Assembly (NCBI GenBank): GCA_030146905.1
Contig: JASLAV010000721.1
Location: 1 to 6,008, forward strand
Length of the DNA: 6,008 bases
Source: Lentzea sp.
Lineage (GTDB): Bacteria; Actinomycetota; Actinomycetes; Mycobacteriales; Pseudonocardiaceae
Reading direction: 5' to 3'
The translations under genes were made by a program, and so were the position numbers. Under the pieces are notes generated by a model that ran no database searches, was not told where the DNA came from, and saw nothing but the letters and a program-made list of their open reading frames with translations. The number at the start of each line of letters is the position of its first letter. The stretch's first letter is position 1. Shown here piece after piece: positions 1-4,766 of the stretch.

Positions 1-386
1 CCGACACGAGCAGGCAGGCCGCGAGGTTCCTCGACGAACGAGGAGCGCAGGGGCTGCTCGACTCGGCACGGGACTACGCCCGGCGCAAGCCAGGCACGTT
101 CCTGCTGGGCGCCGCCGTCGCAGGGTTCCTCGTCGGCCGGATCGCGAAGAGTGCGACCGGCGGGAGCCAGGGGCAGGGCGCCCAGAGCCAGATCGCCCAG
201 AGCCAGGGTGTGCCGGGTCAGGGTGCGCCGAGTCAGATCGCCCAGGGTCAGGGTGCGCAGCACCTGCAGGGTGAGGTGCCGGTGGCGACCGGACGTCCTG
301 CCCCGACGCCGGACTTCGGTGCGCCGCTGACGCCGAGCACGTCGCCGGGCCTGCCCGCGGCGGGGGTGCCGCATGTCGAACCCTGA
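1..386 (+). CDS. C-terminal part of a membrane-anchored Gln/Gly-rich protein (5' end outside window)
   Basis: The reading frame is open from base 3 to the TGA at 384-386; the start lies upstream of the window. The visible 127 residues begin with a helical stretch (RQAARFLDERGAQGLLDSAR), then a short basic segment (YARRKPG). One hydrophobic helix follows at visible residues 31-46 (GTFLLGAAVAGFLVGR), and then a long low-complexity tail. The tail holds two tandem 15-residue units (visible residues 57-71 and 72-86) rich in Gln, Gly and Ala, followed by a Pro-rich end. From memory, proteins with an 'RKPG-hydrophobic-GR' helix often sit just upstream of holin-X/DUF3618 genes in actinobacteria, as here. 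The role is unknown; I infer a membrane- or envelope-associated protein. The stop lies beyond the ATG of the next gene (14-nt overlap), so the two are likely co-translated. The reading frame is secure; the function is not. Confidence 0.5.
   Translation, partial: DTSRQAARFLDERGAQGLLDSARDYARRKPGTFLLGAAVAGFLVGRIAKSATGGSQGQGAQSQIAQSQGVPGQGAPSQIAQGQGAQHLQGEVPVATGRPAPTPDFGAPLTPSTSPGLPAAGVPHVEP
171..260 (+). repeat. tandem 45-bp repeat encoding two 15-residue Q/G-rich units
   Basis: Two in-frame units lie back to back: 171-215 encodes GQGAQSQIAQSQGVP and 216-260 encodes GQGAPSQIAQGQGAQ, identical at 11 of 15 residues. The shared core SQIAQ is encoded almost identically, while flanking codons differ at wobble positions (ggc/ggt, agc/agt), so the duplication is not brand new. 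It forms part of the disordered tail of the partial protein. Confidence 0.5.
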
Positions 387-789
387 GGTGCCACCGATGC
401 GCACCGACACCACCGCGGAGTCCCTGGGCGACCTCGTCAGCGACCTCACCGGCGACCTGTCCAAGCTGATGCGGCAGGAGCTCGAGCTCGCCAAGGCGGA
501 GATCCGCCAGGAGGCGGTGAAGGCCGGCAAGGCGACCGGGATGCTCGCGGCCGCCGGGTTCGCGGGCTACCTCACCACGGTGCTGCTGAGCCTCGCGCTG
601 GTGTTCGCACTCGGCGCCGTCATGCCGCTCGGCTGGGCCGCGCTGATCGTGGCCGCGTTGTGGGGCATCGCGGGTGCGGTCCTCTACACCAGCGGCCGCG
701 CGAAGCTGCGCACCGTCAACCCGAAACCCGAACGCACGGTCGAAACCCTGAAGGAGGACGCGGAATGGGCGAAACACCCGACCAAATAA
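373..789 (+). CDS. phage holin-family (actinobacterial holin-X-like) membrane protein
   Basis: This 138-aa protein has the layout of the putative actinobacterial holin-X family (PF07332-like). A polar N-terminus leads into an amphipathic helix, residues 16-53, with the typical 'SLGDLVSDLTGDLSKLMRQELELAKAE' character (quoted in part: LMRQELELAKAEI). Two membrane helices follow at about 55-83 and 86-106, then a basic C-terminal tail. Despite the name, chromosomal members are not known to lyse cells; a role in envelope organisation is an inference. The ATG at 373 overlaps the end of the upstream gene and follows a G-rich stretch. A second ATG at 397 (MRTDTT), preceded by TGAGG at 8-nt spacing, is a credible alternative start. 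The 3' end overlaps the DUF3618 gene by 25 nt, indicating one operon. Confidence 0.87.
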   Translation: MSNPEVPPMRTDTTAESLGDLVSDLTGDLSKLMRQELELAKAEIRQEAVKAGKATGMLAAAGFAGYLTTVLLSLALVFALGAVMPLGWAALIVAALWGIAGAVLYTSGRAKLRTVNPKPERTVETLKEDAEWAKHPTK

Positions 790-1418
790 GGCGCGACATC
801 GAAGTGACCCGCGCTGAGCTGCGGGCCGACGCCAACCGGCTGGTCGACCACACCAGCCCGCGTGCCATCGCCCAGCGGCGCGTCCGCGGCGTGCGCCAGG
901 GGCTGGTGTCGATGAGGGAGCGAGTGATGGGAACCGCCACGCAGGCCACGACGGCTGTGCGCGAACAGGGTCAGGGCGCCGGGAACGCTGTCGCCGAACG
1001 GGCGCAGCAGGCCGGCGACGCCGTCACCGAACGGGCGCAGCAGGCGGCCCAAGTCGTGCAGGAAGCACCGCAGCGGGTCGCGCAGCAGACGCAGGGCAGC
1101 CCGCTCGCGGCCGGCCTGATCGCGTTCGGCAGCGGCCTGCTGCTGGCGGCCGTCCTGCCCCGCACCGACGCCGAGCAGCAGGCGGTGCAGCAGCTCTCCG
1201 ACACCTTCAGCGACGTGGTCGAACCGGCCAAGGAGTCGCTGACGGAGTCGGCGCGGCACCTCAAGGAGGACGTGACGTCCTCGGTCAGCGACGCGGCCGG
1301 CGAGGTCAAGCAGGTGGCCGCGGACGCCGCGCAGACCGCGGCCGCGCACACGAAGGAAGCCGCGCAGGACGTCGGCGGACACGCCCGCGAGTCCGGTCAG
1401 CGCCTGTCCGGCCAGTGA
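765..1418 (+). CDS. DUF3618 family protein with LEA-like repetitive tail
   Basis: This 217-aa product opens with the DUF3618 signature (TPDQIRRDIEVTRAELRAD, residues 4-22). One hydrophobic helix follows at about 112-131 (SPLAAGLIAFGSGLLLAAVL). Between them lies an Ala/Gln/Glu-rich segment with an 11-residue periodicity (VAERAQQAGDA / VTERAQQAAQV, about residues 76-97). The C-terminal region, residues 140-215, is again Ala/Lys/Glu/Asp-rich and lacks Pro between about 155 and 217, resembling amphipathic LEA or apolipoprotein-like helices. The start at 765 is chosen because AAGGAGG (751-757) sits 7 nt upstream and the signature begins at once; an in-frame ATG at 660 would add 35 unrelated residues overlapping the holin gene. 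DUF3618 has no established biochemistry. Position after the holin-like gene and before the hydrolase suggests a shared envelope role (inference). Confidence 0.88.
   Translation: MGETPDQIRRDIEVTRAELRADANRLVDHTSPRAIAQRRVRGVRQGLVSMRERVMGTATQATTAVREQGQGAGNAVAERAQQAGDAVTERAQQAAQVVQEAPQRVAQQTQGSPLAAGLIAFGSGLLLAAVLPRTDAEQQAVQQLSDTFSDVVEPAKESLTESARHLKEDVTSSVSDAAGEVKQVAADAAQTAAAHTKEAAQDVGGHARESGQRLSGQ
994..1045 (+). repeat. 19-bp exact direct repeat, 33-bp period (11 codons)
   Basis: The 19-mer ccgaacgggcgcagcaggc occurs at 994-1012 and again at 1027-1045, 33 bp apart, in the same reading frame (ERAQQA in both units). Exact DNA identity over 19 bp suggests a fairly recent or conserved internal duplication of an 11-residue helical unit within the DUF3618 gene. 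Confidence 0.9.
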
Positions 1419-1419
1419 C

Positions 1420-2205
1420 ATGACCGGTTCGCTGTACTTCGTGGGCAACGCCACGACGGTGCTCCGGCTCGGGCCGTTCACGCTCCTGACCGATCCCAAC
1501 TTCCTCCACAGAGGACAGTGGACCCACATCGGCCAGGGTGTCGTGTCACGGCGGCTCACCGATCCCGCGATCGAGATCGGCGACCTGCCCGAGCTGGACG
1601 CCGTCGTGCTGTCCCACCTGCACGGCGACCACTTCGACAGGGTCGCGAGCCGTCAGCTCGCCAGGGACCTGCCCGTGTTCACCACGCCGCACGCGGCGAA
1701 ACGGCTGTCCCGCAGGGGATTCACCGAGGCCGCGCCGCTGCGGACGTGGGAGACCACGACGCTGACCCGCGGTGCGGCGAAGCTGACGATCACCTCGCTG
1801 CCCGGCAGGCACGCGCTGGGACCGGTGGGCCGCCTGCTGCCTCCCGTCATGGGCACCATGCTCGAGTACAGGGAGGCGGCGGGCGTGCTCCCGTTCCGCG
1901 TCTACCTCAGCGGCGACACCCTGGTGCACCCCTCGTTGAGGGAGATCCGCGAACGCTTCGACGGCATCGACCTCGCCTTGGTGCACCTGGGTGGGACCAA
2001 GGTGCTCGGCGTGCTGCTCACGATGGACGGCAAGCAGGGCACCGACCTGATGGAGCTGCTCACCCCGCGCACCACCGTTCCCGTGCACTACGAGGAGTAC
2101 GGGGTCATGAAGTCACCGCTCGCCGACTTCACCGCCGAGATCTCGCGGCGCGCCCCCGGTCTGGACGTCCAGGTCGTGGCGCGCGGCGAGACCCTGGCCC
2201 TGTGA
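1420..2205 (+). CDS. MBL-fold metallo-hydrolase (UlaG-like)
   Basis: This 261-aa protein carries the metallo-beta-lactamase fold over its whole length. The metal motif HxHxDH is at residues 66-71 (SHLHGDHFD: H66, H68, D70, H71). Further candidate metal ligands are H131 (PGRHA), D166 (LSGDT) and H223 (PVHYEEY). The order and spacing, with a short N-terminal strand region (LYFVGNATTVLRLGPFTLLTDP), resemble the L-ascorbate-6-phosphate lactonase UlaG / NAPE-PLD-like branch, usually cytosolic hydrolases of phosphoesters, lactones or lipids. The substrate cannot be told from sequence. ATG at 1420 lies one base after the DUF3618 stop and has no clear Shine-Dalgarno, which suggests translational coupling. 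No signal peptide is visible. Membership in an operon of envelope proteins makes a lipid or envelope metabolite a reasonable but unproven substrate. Confidence 0.92.
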   Translation: MTGSLYFVGNATTVLRLGPFTLLTDPNFLHRGQWTHIGQGVVSRRLTDPAIEIGDLPELDAVVLSHLHGDHFDRVASRQLARDLPVFTTPHAAKRLSRRGFTEAAPLRTWETTTLTRGAAKLTITSLPGRHALGPVGRLLPPVMGTMLEYREAAGVLPFRVYLSGDTLVHPSLREIRERFDGIDLALVHLGGTKVLGVLLTMDGKQGTDLMELLTPRTTVPVHYEEYGVMKSPLADFTAEISRRAPGLDVQVVARGETLAL

Positions 2206-2208
2206 CGT

Positions 2209-2232
2209 GTTCGGCGGTGTGGCGCGGGGTAT
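2209..2232 (+). promoter_or_regulatory. sigma-B/sigma-F-type promoter (GTTC-N14-GGGTAT)
   Basis: A -35-like GTTC at 2209-2212 is followed after exactly 14 nt by GGGTAT at 2227-2232. This matches the general-stress sigma factor promoters of actinobacteria (GTTT or GNNT, 14-16 nt, GGGTAT/C). It sits in the gap after the hydrolase gene, 38 nt before the GTG at 2270, so a transcript would start near 2240 with a leader of about 30 nt. Spacing and element match the promoter upstream of the 4698 minus-strand gene. Confidence 0.72.
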
Positions 2233-2269
2233 GCCGCAGTCATCACTCCTACGACAGCTGGAGGTCGCT

Positions 2270-2437
2270 GTGACCGGACCCGAGCACGAAGGCGTGGAAC
2301 GCGGCGCCGCGGAGGAGCGCAGCGGCACACCGCTGACGCCGACCGAGGAGGAGGCGTCGAAGAGGCCGCCGAGCGACCCGGACTCGGGTCAGGGCGCCGG
2401 CCTCGACGGTGGCGGCCGCTACGGCGAGGACGGCTGA
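2270..2437 (+). CDS. small acidic, probably disordered protein (55 aa)
   Basis: The product is 55 residues, rich in Glu, Gly, Pro, Asp and Ser, with no hydrophobic core and a Gly-rich end (DGGGRYGEDG). It is expected to be unstructured and soluble, hydrophilin-like. GTG at 2270 is chosen because GGAGG (2260-2264) lies 5 nt upstream and the promoter at 2209-2232 lies just ahead. Starts at 2207 or 2231 in the same frame would fall before or within the -10 element. It is the first gene of a three-gene run with the 83-aa and 93-aa products. No family is recognised; a protective role under stress is inferred only from composition and promoter type. Confidence 0.72.
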   Translation: MTGPEHEGVERGAAEERSGTPLTPTEEEASKRPPSDPDSGQGAGLDGGGRYGEDG

Positions 2438-2442
2438 TCGCC

Positions 2443-2694
2443 GTGCCCGTACCGGTGGAGGACCTGACACAACTGCTCCAGTCGACGCGGCCGGAGGCGA
2501 CGCTGGTGTTCATCGCGGGCAGCTACGTGGTTGCCGGCCGCGACGAGCTCGCCACCAAGGCCATGCGTGGCGCACTGCCGGTGGTGACCAGGGACGAGTT
2601 GCTGGAGCGCGTCGGCGGCTGGCCGGTCACCGACCGCGATCTGGAGAAGGCGGCCGCGATGCTCAGCTCCGCCGTGGACAACAGGGGAGGCTGA
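2443..2694 (+). CDS. conserved-looking hypothetical protein (83 aa)
   Basis: I do not recognise this family. The 83-aa sequence looks like a small folded domain: a helix (VEDLTQLLQS, residues 5-14), a hydrophobic strand (ATLVFIAGSYVVA, 19-31), an amphipathic helix (DELATKAMRG), a second strand (ALPVVT, 44-49), and a C-terminal helical part (DRDLEKAAAMLSSAVDN). GTG at 2443 follows the previous stop by 5 nt. The only Shine-Dalgarno-like sequence is GAGGA about 12 nt upstream, so translation is probably coupled; a GTG at 2455 is an alternative start. Codon use matches the neighbouring genes, supporting a real gene. It lies between the 55-aa and 93-aa genes in the same operon. Confidence 0.75.
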   Translation: MPVPVEDLTQLLQSTRPEATLVFIAGSYVVAGRDELATKAMRGALPVVTRDELLERVGGWPVTDRDLEKAAAMLSSAVDNRGG

Positions 2695-2697
2695 CGG

Positions 2698-2979
2698 GTG
2701 GCCGCCACACCTGCCGTCGCCGCCTCGAGCAGCTGGCGTGACGACGAGGGCACGCGCCTGCCGTCCGGTGACGTCCACGCCTGGTGGCCTGGTCAGAACC
2801 AGACGCTGTGCGGTGTGCCGTTGAGCCGCGCACGGCTCGGCAGGTTTCCCGGCGTGCTGTGGGTCGACGCGCTGTGGATCGAGGACACCGCGGACACACC
2901 GGTGATGGGGATGTGTCCGCGGTGCACCGCCGCGACCCGTCCGAAGAAAACCCGCACTTCGCGGTTTCGCCGACCGTAG
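2698..2979 (+). CDS. small protein with possible zinc site H27/C38/C73-x2-C76 (93 aa)
   Basis: This 93-aa protein has a polar N-terminus, a distinctive Trp-rich core (HAWWPGQNQTLCGVPLSR, residues 27-44; FPGVLWVDALW, 50-60), a CPRC pair at 73-76, and a basic tail (RPKKTRTSRFRRP). H27, C38, C73 and C76 together could bind one zinc in a ribbon-like site. I recall similar 'HAW...TLCG...CPRC' small proteins in actinobacteria, without known function. GTG at 2698 is well supported by AGGGGAGG (2683-2690) at 7-nt spacing, and it lies 3 nt after the previous stop. The basic tail could contact nucleic acid, which is inference. It is the last gene of the operon; a hairpin follows at 2987. Confidence 0.82.
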   Translation: MAATPAVAASSSWRDDEGTRLPSGDVHAWWPGQNQTLCGVPLSRARLGRFPGVLWVDALWIEDTADTPVMGMCPRCTAATRPKKTRTSRFRRP

Positions 2980-2988
2980 ACGGGGTAG
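2964..2988 (+). promoter_or_regulatory. sigma-B/sigma-F-type promoter (GTTT-N15-GGGTAG)
   Basis: GTTT at 2964-2967 is followed after 15 nt by GGGTAG at 2983-2988, a near match to the general-stress sigma promoter pattern; the last base of the -10 is G rather than T or C. The -35 lies within the last codons of the 93-aa gene. Transcription would begin near 2995-2998 and read the 91-aa gene at 3049. Confidence 0.58.
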
Positions 2989-3033
2989 CCGGGACGGGCG
3001 TCAAGCAGTCGGCGCTTCCTGTCCCGGCTGTTT
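2987..3033 (+). terminator. hairpin terminator-like structure after the small-protein operon
   Basis: AGCCGGGAC (2987-2995) is perfectly complementary to GTCCCGGCT (3021-3029). Pairing extends inward by a G-U and two G-C pairs to give a 12-bp stem with a 19-nt loop (2999-3017). A short T run (TTT, 3031-3033) follows at once. It lies 8 nt after the stop of the 93-aa gene, the expected place for an operon terminator. The T tract is weak, as is usual in high-GC actinobacteria. Confidence 0.55.
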
Positions 3034-3048
3034 CAAGGCGGCGATCAC

Positions 3049-3324
3049 ATGAACCACAGCACACTCGACCAGGCCATCCGCGACGCCCTCGCCCTCATCA
3101 GGGTCACGGCGGCGGCGGATCTCGCCGTGCAGGCCGAGCAGGCGCGCAAGTGCTTGGCGAAGGCGATGATGGAATCCCCCGACGCACCGCAGCGCGCGCT
3201 GGCCCACGTCGCGGCCGCCGACGAGCACCTCGAGTACGGGGAGCTGATGGAGGCGCGCATGCTGCTGACGGCGGCGCGTGAGTTCCTGCCCGGCCGTCGG
3301 GCGGCGGTGGCCGCACGGGCGTGA
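3049..3324 (+). CDS. small helical hypothetical protein (91 aa)
   Basis: I do not recognise the family. The 91-aa product is almost wholly alpha-helical in character: residues 4-43, then 46-62 (APQRALAHVAAADEHLE), then 64-80 (GELMEARMLLTAAREFL), ending in an Arg/Ala tail. It has one Cys (C35) and no membrane segment. The helix-turn-helix-pair arrangement could be a three-helix bundle or TPR-like hairpin, which is inference. ATG at 3049 is supported by AAGGCGG (3035-3041) with 7-nt spacing. It has its own promoter candidate at 2964-2988 and converges on the minus-strand 54-aa gene with only 18 bp between the stops. Confidence 0.76.
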   Translation: MNHSTLDQAIRDALALIRVTAAADLAVQAEQARKCLAKAMMESPDAPQRALAHVAAADEHLEYGELMEARMLLTAAREFLPGRRAAVAARA

Positions 3325-3342
3325 CCGCGCGGCCCGCCTGAC

Positions 3343-3507
3343 CTACTGGTCCATGCCTCCCTCGTCGTGGGGCTCCGACTCGTCACGTCCCCGGTGCGGT
3401 CCGCCGGGGTTCTCGTCCGCGTAGGTGGGACGGGTGTGCTCGCCGCCGATGTCGGCGTCCTCCAGTTCGCTCTCGGCGGTCACGCGGTCGGGCTCCGGTG
3501 TCGTCAT
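3343..3507 (-). CDS. small very acidic protein (54 aa), coupled to DUF6221 gene
   Basis: On the minus strand, ATG at 3507-3505 opens a 54-residue frame ending at TAG (3345-3343). It begins MTTPEPDRVTAESELEDADI and ends DEGGMDQ. The composition is dominated by Glu, Asp, Gly, Pro and Thr with almost no hydrophobic residues, so it should be disordered. Support for a real gene: the ATG overlaps the TGA of the DUF6221 gene (ATGA, 4 nt), and AGGAGG lies 7 nt upstream. A second ATG six bases earlier (3513) is too close to that AGGAGG. Wobble positions are strongly G/C. It resembles the 55-aa protein at 2270 in size and composition, though I see no clear alignment. No function is recognised. Confidence 0.74.
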   Translation of the reverse strand: MTTPEPDRVTAESELEDADIGGEHTRPTYADENPGGPHRGRDESEPHDEGGMDQ

Positions 3508-3821
3508 CGCCATTCCTCCTGCCAGTCGTGGTGCGTGTCGAAGGCCGCGGCGAGCAGTCGCAACGTCGCCTCGTCGTCGGTCTGTCCCACCTCGGCGCGC
3601 AGGAGGGCGAGCTTCTCGGGGAACGGCACGGGGACGCGTTCCTCCGCCGCCTGGATCGGACCGGGCAGCAGGAGCAGCCCCGCGCCGTCGTCGGAGCGCG
3701 CGATGCGCAGCCTGCCGCGACCCTCCGCCTCGTCGAGCAGCGGCAGCTTCTCCTGCGCCAGTCGCCGTTCGTCCTCGTCCAGCCGGTCGAGCACGAACCG
3801 CCGCAGTTCATCCGTGTTCAT
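3504..3821 (-). CDS. DUF6221-like protein (105 aa)
   Basis: The N-terminus (MNTDELRRFVLDRLDEDERR) and the C-terminus (TLRLLAAAFDTHHDWQEEW, residues 86-104) match the pattern I know from DUF6221 actinobacterial proteins, 'L..FL..RLDEDE' and 'LR.LA..Y..H.DY..EW'. The middle (residues 38-77) looks like a short beta region. The function of DUF6221 is unknown; no enzyme motif is visible and it appears cytosolic. ATG at 3821 is chosen because the family signature begins at once, although no Shine-Dalgarno is visible ahead of it. A GTG at 3863, preceded by GGAAG, would add 14 Arg-rich residues and remains possible. It is co-transcribed with the acidic 54-aa gene and diverges from the DUF2231 gene. 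Confidence 0.78.
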   Translation of the reverse strand: MNTDELRRFVLDRLDEDERRLAQEKLPLLDEAEGRGRLRIARSDDGAGLLLLPGPIQAAEERVPVPFPEKLALLRAEVGQTDDEATLRLLAAAFDTHHDWQEEWR

Positions 3822-3828
3822 GACAGAG

Positions 3829-3853
3829 GGGTATCCGCTGCGCCGCCGGGTAC
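3829..3853 (+). promoter_or_regulatory. weak sigma-B-like promoter candidate ahead of DUF2231 gene
   Basis: Two -10-like elements, GGGTAT (3829-3834) and GGGTAC (3848-3853), lie 36-60 nt before the ATG at 3890. Neither has a GTTT -35 at the right distance. The second fits the relaxed GNNT pattern only as GGGT (3829-3832), 15 nt, GGGTAC. The position is right for the gene but the match is clearly poorer than at the other sites. Confidence 0.35.
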
Positions 3854-3889
3854 GCCTGGTCACGTCAGCTTCCGGGAAAGGAGCACCAC

Positions 3890-4381
3890 ATGCGCAGTCG
3901 TGTCCGCGCGGCGGGCCACGCCATCCATCCGATCCTCATCGTGTTCCCGCTGGGTCTTCTGACGACCGCGGTGGGTTTCGACGTGCTGCACCTGATCACG
4001 GATCGGGTCAGCTTCGCCTTCACCGCGGGCCACCTCATCGCGGCGGGGCTGTTGCTCGGGGTCGTCACCGCTGCCACCGGTTGGCTCGACTGGTGGCTCG
4101 TCGTCCCGAAAGGCACGCGTGCGCACCGGATCGGGTTGCTGCACGGCCTGGCGAACGCCGTGGTGCTGCTGCTGTTCGCGGTGAGCTGGGCGATGCGGCT
4201 GGCGGAGGAGAACTGGGTTCCCGCGTGGCCCGCTCTCGTCGCGGCATGGCTGGGCCTCGTCGTGAGCGGCGTCGGCGGCTGGCTCGGAGGTGAGCTGGTC
4301 GAACGCCTCGGCATCAGCGTGGAGGAGGACGCCCACCCCGACGCGCCCAGCTCGTTGAGCGGTGTGGCTGCGGCGGGGTAG
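3890..4381 (+). CDS. DUF2231 integral membrane protein
   Basis: This 163-aa protein has four hydrophobic helices at about 13-33, 42-64, 78-102 and 112-134, and a short acidic cytosolic or external tail. The opening HAIHPILIVFPLGL (residues 10-23) and the closing GGWLGGELVERLGISV (129-144) are the hallmarks of DUF2231 (PF09990-like). Histidines recur near helix ends: H10, H13, H34, H48, H79 and H85. Family function is not established; redox or heme binding has been speculated from the histidines, and I treat that as inference. ATG at 3890 has a good AAAGGAG (3877-3883) at 6-nt spacing. It stands alone, divergent from DUF6221 and convergent with the 80-aa gene across a strong hairpin. Confidence 0.9.
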   Translation: MRSRVRAAGHAIHPILIVFPLGLLTTAVGFDVLHLITDRVSFAFTAGHLIAAGLLLGVVTAATGWLDWWLVVPKGTRAHRIGLLHGLANAVVLLLFAVSWAMRLAEENWVPAWPALVAAWLGLVVSGVGGWLGGELVERLGISVEEDAHPDAPSSLSGVAAAG

Positions 4382-4391
4382 TTCGGCGGCG

Positions 4392-4426
4392 GCCGCCGGC
4401 GCGGAGTGGTCCACCGCGCCGGCGGC
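4392..4426. terminator. 13-bp perfect hairpin between convergent genes
   Basis: GCCGCCGGCGCGG (4392-4404) is the exact reverse complement of CCGCGCCGGCGGC (4414-4426), with a 9-nt loop. It lies 10 nt after the DUF2231 stop and 29 nt beyond the 3' end of the convergent minus-strand gene, so it could stop transcription from both sides. There is no T tract on either strand, as is common for actinobacterial terminators. Confidence 0.72.
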
Positions 4427-4455
4427 GATCACCGGAGTGGTTCTCGCGTCACCGA

Positions 4456-4698
4456 TCAGCTGACCGCTGGGCCGGACTCGCTCGACCCGGACAGCTCCTT
4501 GATGAACTCGTGGCACTGCCGCGCCCGAGCCGAGTCCTGCTCCATGACCTGGCGGAAGAAGTCCGCGATGTCCTGGCGTCCCGCGTTGTCCGCGTCGCGC
4601 ACGTACTGGCCGTAGTCGTGGCCAGCCTTGAGCGCGTGGTACTGCACCGAGATCAGGTCGTAGGTGACGTCGTCGAAGCCGGTTTCACCGGTTGCCAT
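4456..4698 (-). CDS. small helical, ferritin-like hypothetical protein (80 aa)
   Basis: The 80-aa product reads as two long helices, residues about 10-39 (YDLISVQYHALKAGHDYGQY within) and 42-70 (DIADFFRQVMEQDSARARQC within), with a polar tail. I recall a widespread conserved small family with a 'YDLISVxYHALxGxxxYxxY...A.FF..V.E......A' pattern and no known function. The pairing of an H/Y-containing helix with 'MEQDSARARQCHEF' (E53, H63) recalls half of a ferritin-like bundle, so dimerisation to a four-helix bundle is plausible; metal binding is unproven. ATG at 4698 has a strong AGGGAGG at 6-nt spacing and a sigma-B-type promoter at 4732-4755. It shares its upstream region with the divergent gene at 4825. 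Confidence 0.82.
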   Translation of the reverse strand: MATGETGFDDVTYDLISVQYHALKAGHDYGQYVRDADNAGRQDIADFFRQVMEQDSARARQCHEFIKELSGSSESGPAVS

Positions 4699-4731
4699 TC
4701 TTGCCTCCCTTGGGTCGTCGGCACGCAGGTA

Positions 4732-4755
4732 GTACCCGTGCGGGACCGGTCGAAC
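4732..4755 (-). promoter_or_regulatory. sigma-B/sigma-F-type promoter (GTTC-N14-GGGTAC), minus strand
   Basis: Reading the minus strand, GTTC (4755-4752), 14 nt, then GGGTAC (4737-4732) gives the same layout as the 2209 promoter. It lies 33 nt before the ATG at 4698, giving a leader of roughly 25 nt with the Shine-Dalgarno inside it. Confidence 0.72.
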
Positions 4756-4766
4756 CCGAACGGCCG

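Noticed and set aside
373..789. Prophage origin suggested by the holin-family protein
   Set aside because: No endolysin, integrase, structural phage gene or att-like repeat is nearby, and this actinobacterial family is usually chromosomal beside DUF3618 genes.
684..1559. Long open frame (291 codons) on the minus strand opposite the DUF3618 gene
   Set aside because: It is a GC-rich shadow: the protein is Arg/Leu/Gly-rich without motifs, and it lies antisense to well-supported genes with family signatures.
1518..2273. 251-codon plus-strand frame overlapping the metallo-hydrolase
   Set aside because: An Arg/Pro/Ala-rich product in the wrong frame of a gene with intact HxHxDH and other metal motifs.
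2968..3014. Alternative pairing CGCCGAC (2968-2974) with GTCGGCG (3008-3014), which would make a pseudoknot or antiterminator with the main hairpin
   Set aside because: Seven GC-rich pairs in a 70% GC sequence are expected by chance, and no ligand-binding or leader-peptide structure accompanies it.
3367..4293. 308-codon plus-strand open frame
   Set aside because: It runs antisense to DUF6221 and the acidic gene and out of frame through DUF2231. The product is Ser/Arg low complexity, typical of a shadow frame.
4370..4381. GGGGTAG near the end of the DUF2231 gene as a further sigma-B-like -10 element
   Set aside because: It overlaps the stop codon, has no downstream plus-strand gene before the convergent gene, and is followed by the terminator hairpin.
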